A stretch of DNA of 64,000 nt from assembly GCA_019722365.1 (NCBI GenBank), contig JADFUC010000888.1, positions 42,661 through 106,660 of the forward strand. Direction: 5' to 3'. Positions within the stretch are counted from its first letter, which is position 1, and each line of letters opens with the position of its first letter. The stretch is from Lithospermum erythrorhizon. Lineage: Eukaryota; Streptophyta; Magnoliopsida; Boraginales; Boraginaceae. This document shows, piece after piece, positions 59,791-64,000 of the stretch. The translations under genes were made by a program, and so were the position numbers. The notes under the pieces were generated by a model. That model searched no databases, was not told the DNA's origin, and saw only the letters and a list, made by a program, of their open reading frames with translations.

Positions 59791-60621
59791 GTTAGGTTAG
59801 TGGGAGTCGATTATGTATGTCTATTGTGTTATGTGAACAAATATTTGAATAATGCTATGCTTATATTTTAATATATTTGTTTGCTAATAATACATATGTT
59901 TAATTTTACATATAATATACATGTAGTGTATCCTCGATGAGTGAAAGGTTAAATCCCTAGGTTAGTCTATGTTTTCTAGAGAGGTAACATGAGCTGTAAA
60001 TTACCTTTCTTGAGCTGAAAGCATGGATAACGAAAGGCCTTGGTCGGAATCTTTGCGTCAGGCGACAATCGTATAGTAACATGGTGTTTTGATTAGTGAT
60101 CAAGATTGATCAAATTGCTTTCTGAGGACTAGATCAATCTACAGGTAGGCTGGAGTCGGGTAGTAGGGGGCTGGTATGACAGCTTAATTCATAGAGAGGC
60201 ATGTATATCGTGTCCTATGACATTTGTTTAAATTTTAGGTTCGTCAATTCTTAGACCTCGGATATATAACTATACGTGTTATCTGAAACTCTACGTACTT
60301 TGACTATGACCAAATACTTTTTAGCGGGGATTATAACGGCATATGTTAGATTCGCTAGCCGGTAATGTAGCGATAGATGTTGATATATTGTGGGAGGGAT
60401 TTTTCGATCACTTGATATACAAGGAAGATCACCGAGGACTACTGTGAGTTAGTGCTTGATTGGTTTATAGAGACGCCATAAATGCTTATTCGGTTCGTAC
60501 TTTCGAGTAGAGAGGAAAGTTGTGGGTATTTCACCCCGGCCTACTTCTTATGGTGCCCCCACAATAACTTCTGAATCGCGTGATAAAGGTGTATGGTGTC
60601 GTCCATGTGGGCGAAGTCGGG
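59791..60621 (+). other. 3' untranslated region and polypurine tract of copia C2
   Basis: About 830 bp lie between the end of pol and the LTR, with no coding frame. It includes tgtgaacaaatatttgaata and a degraded polypurine tract (catgtgggcgaagtcggg) right before TGTTGG at 60622. The long gap between pol and the LTR is a feature of this family. Confidence 0.6.
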
Positions 60622-61590
60622 TGTTGGAAATCAGTGAGAATTGATTCCATTTATTATGCCGTTCTGACGATTGTGTATCGATTCATTTACCGGTTAAGGC
60701 TAGAAATGTGATTATCGGGAGCAGTGTTCGACTTAGTAATTGTATATTACTAGTGTGGGTTCATGATAATTTAAGGGTTTATGTTGGTGCTAGATCTTTA
60801 CTCATTGTCGTTATAATAATAGTAATTAAATTATTATTATACAACTTACTATTATCGAGCCTAGAAGGTCACGCACATACGGTGACGTTGAAGGTTATAT
60901 TTCATCGTGAAATTAAAGAGAAGCTGAAATGTATTTACCGATTACAAAGGGATTACACATTTTATGTAGAAAATCGATTGAACAAATAGAATGCGTTAAA
61001 TGATTATTTAGGTGGTTAGAACAATTACAGTATTTATCAATAACTTGAAAGATTGTGATATTGACTCGTCTACTATTTAATTAAGCTAATTAAATAGTTC
61101 AACTCATTAACAACTTCATTAGTGTCTTAACGAACTAATAGAGTTAGCAGTCAGCTAATACTTAACGGGTTGTTTATCGGGCTTGTTTAACTTTATACAT
61201 ATAAAGCGAAGCTTTAGATTTTTTTAAGTAATAAAATTAGAAATCTTTTTCATGAAAACCCTAAGTAGCGGCCACTTGGCGAAACTCTCCAAGAATTTTT
61301 CTTGGTGTTTTTAGTTTGTTAAATCTTGTTTACTAGCGTAAGTTGGTTCTTGATTCAACTCTCACAATTGTGGACCAACTAGAATATCATACGATTGATA
61401 TTGCTTAACAAGGAGGTAGAAGGGAACTCGAAATTCACGTTGTGAATTTGAAAGCGATGGAATTTACTCGGCTACTTGATGTAAGTACTCTGTTTATTCG
61501 TATATTGTAAATATATGTTTTGTTTTTAATAATGTAGTATGCACTTTAAGATCCACGGAATTATGGATTTGTATTTATACTTTCGTATAT
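60622..61590 (+). mobile_element. Copia family C, 3' LTR of copy C2
   Basis: It starts TGTTGGAAATCAGTGAG and matches the solo LTR at 39478 in order: tagtaattgtatattactag, ataatagtaattaa, cgagcctagaagg, then a GTAAGTACTC site at 61481 (40271 in the solo LTR). The right end is approximate because the last part has diverged. Confidence 0.82.
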
Positions 61591-61639
61591 CCATAGTATT
61601 TCCATCGATAATCGCTAATAAACTCAATCCACGCCGTTG

Positions 61640-62830
61640 CCTCGGATTTAAATCTGCTTTTGCGTAGGCGGGTACTTAAACTCTTTGTAATCGGTAAAAA
61701 TACGTAAGTATCGCGCCCATCTGAAGTAGTGCGTCAAATCTTAAGTGCAAACACAATTATAGCTAACGTAAGTGATGCGTATGATATTACACTTACCATG
61801 TTGCGTTAGTACAACCATTACCGATGTGAGCGTTACTATAGCGACATAGTCATCTGTCAGTGAAGGAAGTCGGCGTTAGGCGGTAGTCGGTTTCTCTTTG
61901 ACTCGTTGAAGCATGCGTTCCGCAGCTCACCGAAACTTCGGACAAATGGAACTCCACTTCCTAGTCAACTTGGTCAGTAATTGTTGCGATAATCGAGATA
62001 TCTTATTTCGGTAACGCTTTGTGGGTCGTCCCCGATTCATCAGCGAGGTTCAACTTTTTTGAGGATCAGCCAACATACCCTCTCACGAAATCATATGACC
62101 GAGTGTACCTTCCCCGAGCCAAAATTACACTTGAAAATTTAGCATACAATTTGTTTTCTCTCGAGGTCTCGGCCACGATTCTCGAGTGCCTTTGCAGTAA
62201 ACACTCGCTTACTACTAGAATATATCAAAATATCATCCAATAAATACATACAAAATTTATCAAATAAGAGGGCCCGATTCATAAGGTCGTAAATGTCGCG
62301 AGGCGTTAAATGACAAGCAGCGTCGCCAAAACTTCGTAGTGCCCGTATCTTGTTCTAAATACCCGGCCGATACATACGTCTCCGCCCAATCCTCAAGCGA
62401 TGGTAACGTACAAAATTCCGATCCTAGAAATATACGGGGATCCGCCGATTGATCAAAGCGGTCGTGATCTAGGCAACGGATATCGATTCTTAATTGTTAT
62501 TTTAACAGCGCCTATAATCGTCTAGCGACCTCGAGAGATCCATGCTGCGACCAAATAACACGGAAGCATCCCGAGGGTGAACTCGCGGGTCGAGACAGAT
62601 CCCGCATCTAACGACTGCGCCAATTGGTCTTGACTACTCTCGATTCTCTACGAGGCAAATTACGTATGGTGCCATAGAAATCGGAGTAGTACCGGGGAAG
62701 TAATTCTATGGAAAACTCCGCCTACCAGCGGGGCGATCCCAGCAACTCTTCGAGGGAACTGTCCAATAATCTCGCGACATGGGCCAGCTTTCTTCAGTTA
62801 GATTCTCCTCCTTTCACCGTGTGAATGACA
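61640..62830 (-). pseudogene. Ty3/gypsy chromovirus-type reverse transcriptase (element H), broken
   Basis: On the minus strand the RT order is clear. EFSIELLPGTTPISMAPY lies at about 62730-62655, the IKNRYPLP box at about 62490-62460, then FWRRCLSFNAS... and the Tyr-Asp-Leu-Met-Asn-Arg stretch (about 62340-62270). The catalytic box reads MYLLDDILIYS at about 62258-62215, with both Asp present. RNase H should continue toward 61640 but is heavily decayed. Stops and shifts between motifs show that it is dead. The GTTPIS-MAPY entry motif is typical of plant chromoviruses (Tekay/CRM-like). Confidence 0.85.
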
Positions 62831-64000
62831 TGGGCAAGATAGCAGCAGCATCCACTTTCTGACAACACGGGCAAGCCAAAAGCGGCCAGAGGCAAGAGGA
62901 AGGGTACTTAAGATCTTAGATTTTCTAGAACTAGATATTTGATGTTTTGGATGACAATCCTCATTGCGTGATGTCTCACAATCCATCAATGGAGTCAAAA
63001 TCATTTATCTCAAAAGGAAGTAAATCATCTCCAGACATTGATTTCGTGCCAAAGACGGGTTCCCAAGTGCATACCGATGTAACAGGGCTTTTACCGGCGT
63101 TAGGATTAAAAGTGGCATAGCAAGAATTTCTCGAGTTATCGGAATATGCTGGGAAAATTTCAGAGATATGAAAGAATGAGTTGCTTGAATCAACTGACAA
63201 CATTAACTTCGACCATAAATTTAGAGTACAATATTACTCTAGGAGAATCTGACTTCACGGTGGAGTAGCTGCAAATACGACCACAGCTACAGCTAGTTCG
63301 GTAATACTACCACTCGACTATTTCCGGTTCAGGCCAGTTTCTCCGCGCGAAACCCAACACTCCGACTTCGCGTGCGCTGCCAGAGCTGCGCTAGAGTAAA
63401 TGTCTTCAATGCCTTTGTCTCACGGGGTAAATTAGTAACAATGTGTCACTCTGGCGGCACTTCGATAAATAACGAACCCCGCGGCTACATCACGTCATTC
63501 CGCGACTTTATGGCCGATTAACCGCAGCGGAAACGCACTGCGTTGTTAGTGCCCCGCCCACGAAAACCTCCCTGCGAGGGATCCTGCAGACCAACTAAAA
63601 AGACACAGGCCTGAGAAGCGTGAGTACTAATTTGAGAATTAGTAGCGGGGGCCTTGACGACTCTGGTACGTAGCGACTTCTGGCTACTTGATGGATCCTA
63701 GAACCCGAACTTGATTGACCGCCCGTCCTAGAAATATCGTATCTTCCTGCTTTCTCACTGCAACTTGACACTTTCAGCCAACTCATGCACATGAGCATCA
63801 TTCAATAATTCATTTTTGTAACGGCCGCCCAGGATTAGCGCCGCGAGGTTAAGGTTATCATGACTTTGTCTGTGAGTCACCCGATCGATGGATGACAACG
63901 TAAAGACCTCATTTGACATTAATAATAATAATACTTTTTGTCCATCATGGTGAATTAACAACACATCACACAAAAATGTATCACCAAGCAATACGTAATA
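62831..64000 (-). other. Probable upstream part of gypsy element H and window edge
   Basis: A region of intermediate GC on the 5' side of the RT of element H, where gag and protease are expected on the minus strand. I see only short decayed frames (for example 63203-62976 and 63991-63755) without a recognisable zinc knuckle or D-T/S-G motif. An (AAT)n piece lies at 63920-63931. Assignment to element H is by position and composition only. Confidence 0.4.

Overview
This is a plant nuclear DNA window, most likely from a eudicot. The basis is one clean, intron-split LBD/LOB-domain transcription factor gene plus plant-type LTR retrotransposons, Stowaway-like MITEs and CACTA-type elements. The species cannot be named from the sequence. 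Apart from the LBD gene, every protein-coding trace I can identify belongs to a decayed transposable element.

Layout. 1-2306: AT-rich DNA with an (AAT)n microsatellite, a field of agtgttac/agtgatac words, a short tandem repeat and a Ty1-copia LTR remnant upstream of the gene. 2307-6345: an LBD15-type gene on the plus strand, three exons, 236 codons; its 3-kb second intron holds three MITEs, about 570 bp of AAT-rich microsatellite and a 29-bp tandem duplication. 7440-9842: first copy of a long LTR family called G here. 10325-11880: a GC-richer block bounded by an 18-bp direct repeat, possibly organellar. 12040-26952: a nest of elements. A minus-strand Ty1-copia element (A) has its 3' LTR at 12040-12511 and its 5' LTR at 26470-26952. 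Inside it lie a plus-strand copia (B), a second plus-strand copia (C1), a G LTR (G2) and a reversed G LTR piece (G6). 27550-31019: another G LTR (G3). 32940-34400: a reversed LTR-like block with a long (AT)n tract. 34790-42900: a plus-strand Ty3/gypsy element of Tat type (T) with gag, protease, RT, RNase H and integrase traces; its integrase is split by a solo LTR of family C (39478-40388) with a visible 5-bp target duplication. 44224 onward: a CACTA terminus, then a second, GTCGG-rich CACTA-like element with transposase-like exons. That element carries an inserted G LTR (G4), and its 3' half is tandemly duplicated as a unit of about 3 kb. 54850-61590: copia C2, with leader, gag, pol, 3' UTR and 3' LTR. 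61640-62830: reverse transcriptase of a minus-strand Ty3/gypsy chromovirus.

How it fits together: one host gene followed by a graveyard of nested retroelements. The insertion order can be read from what interrupts what. I found no CRISPR array, rRNA or convincing tRNA, and no gene cluster suggesting a new biochemical system. The most informative novelties are structural: the 3-kb tandem duplication, conserved splice-like sites inside two LTR families, the GC-rich block, and the unassigned GTCGG-flanked transposase. All element boundaries are read by eye; those marked approximate may be off by tens to hundreds of bases.
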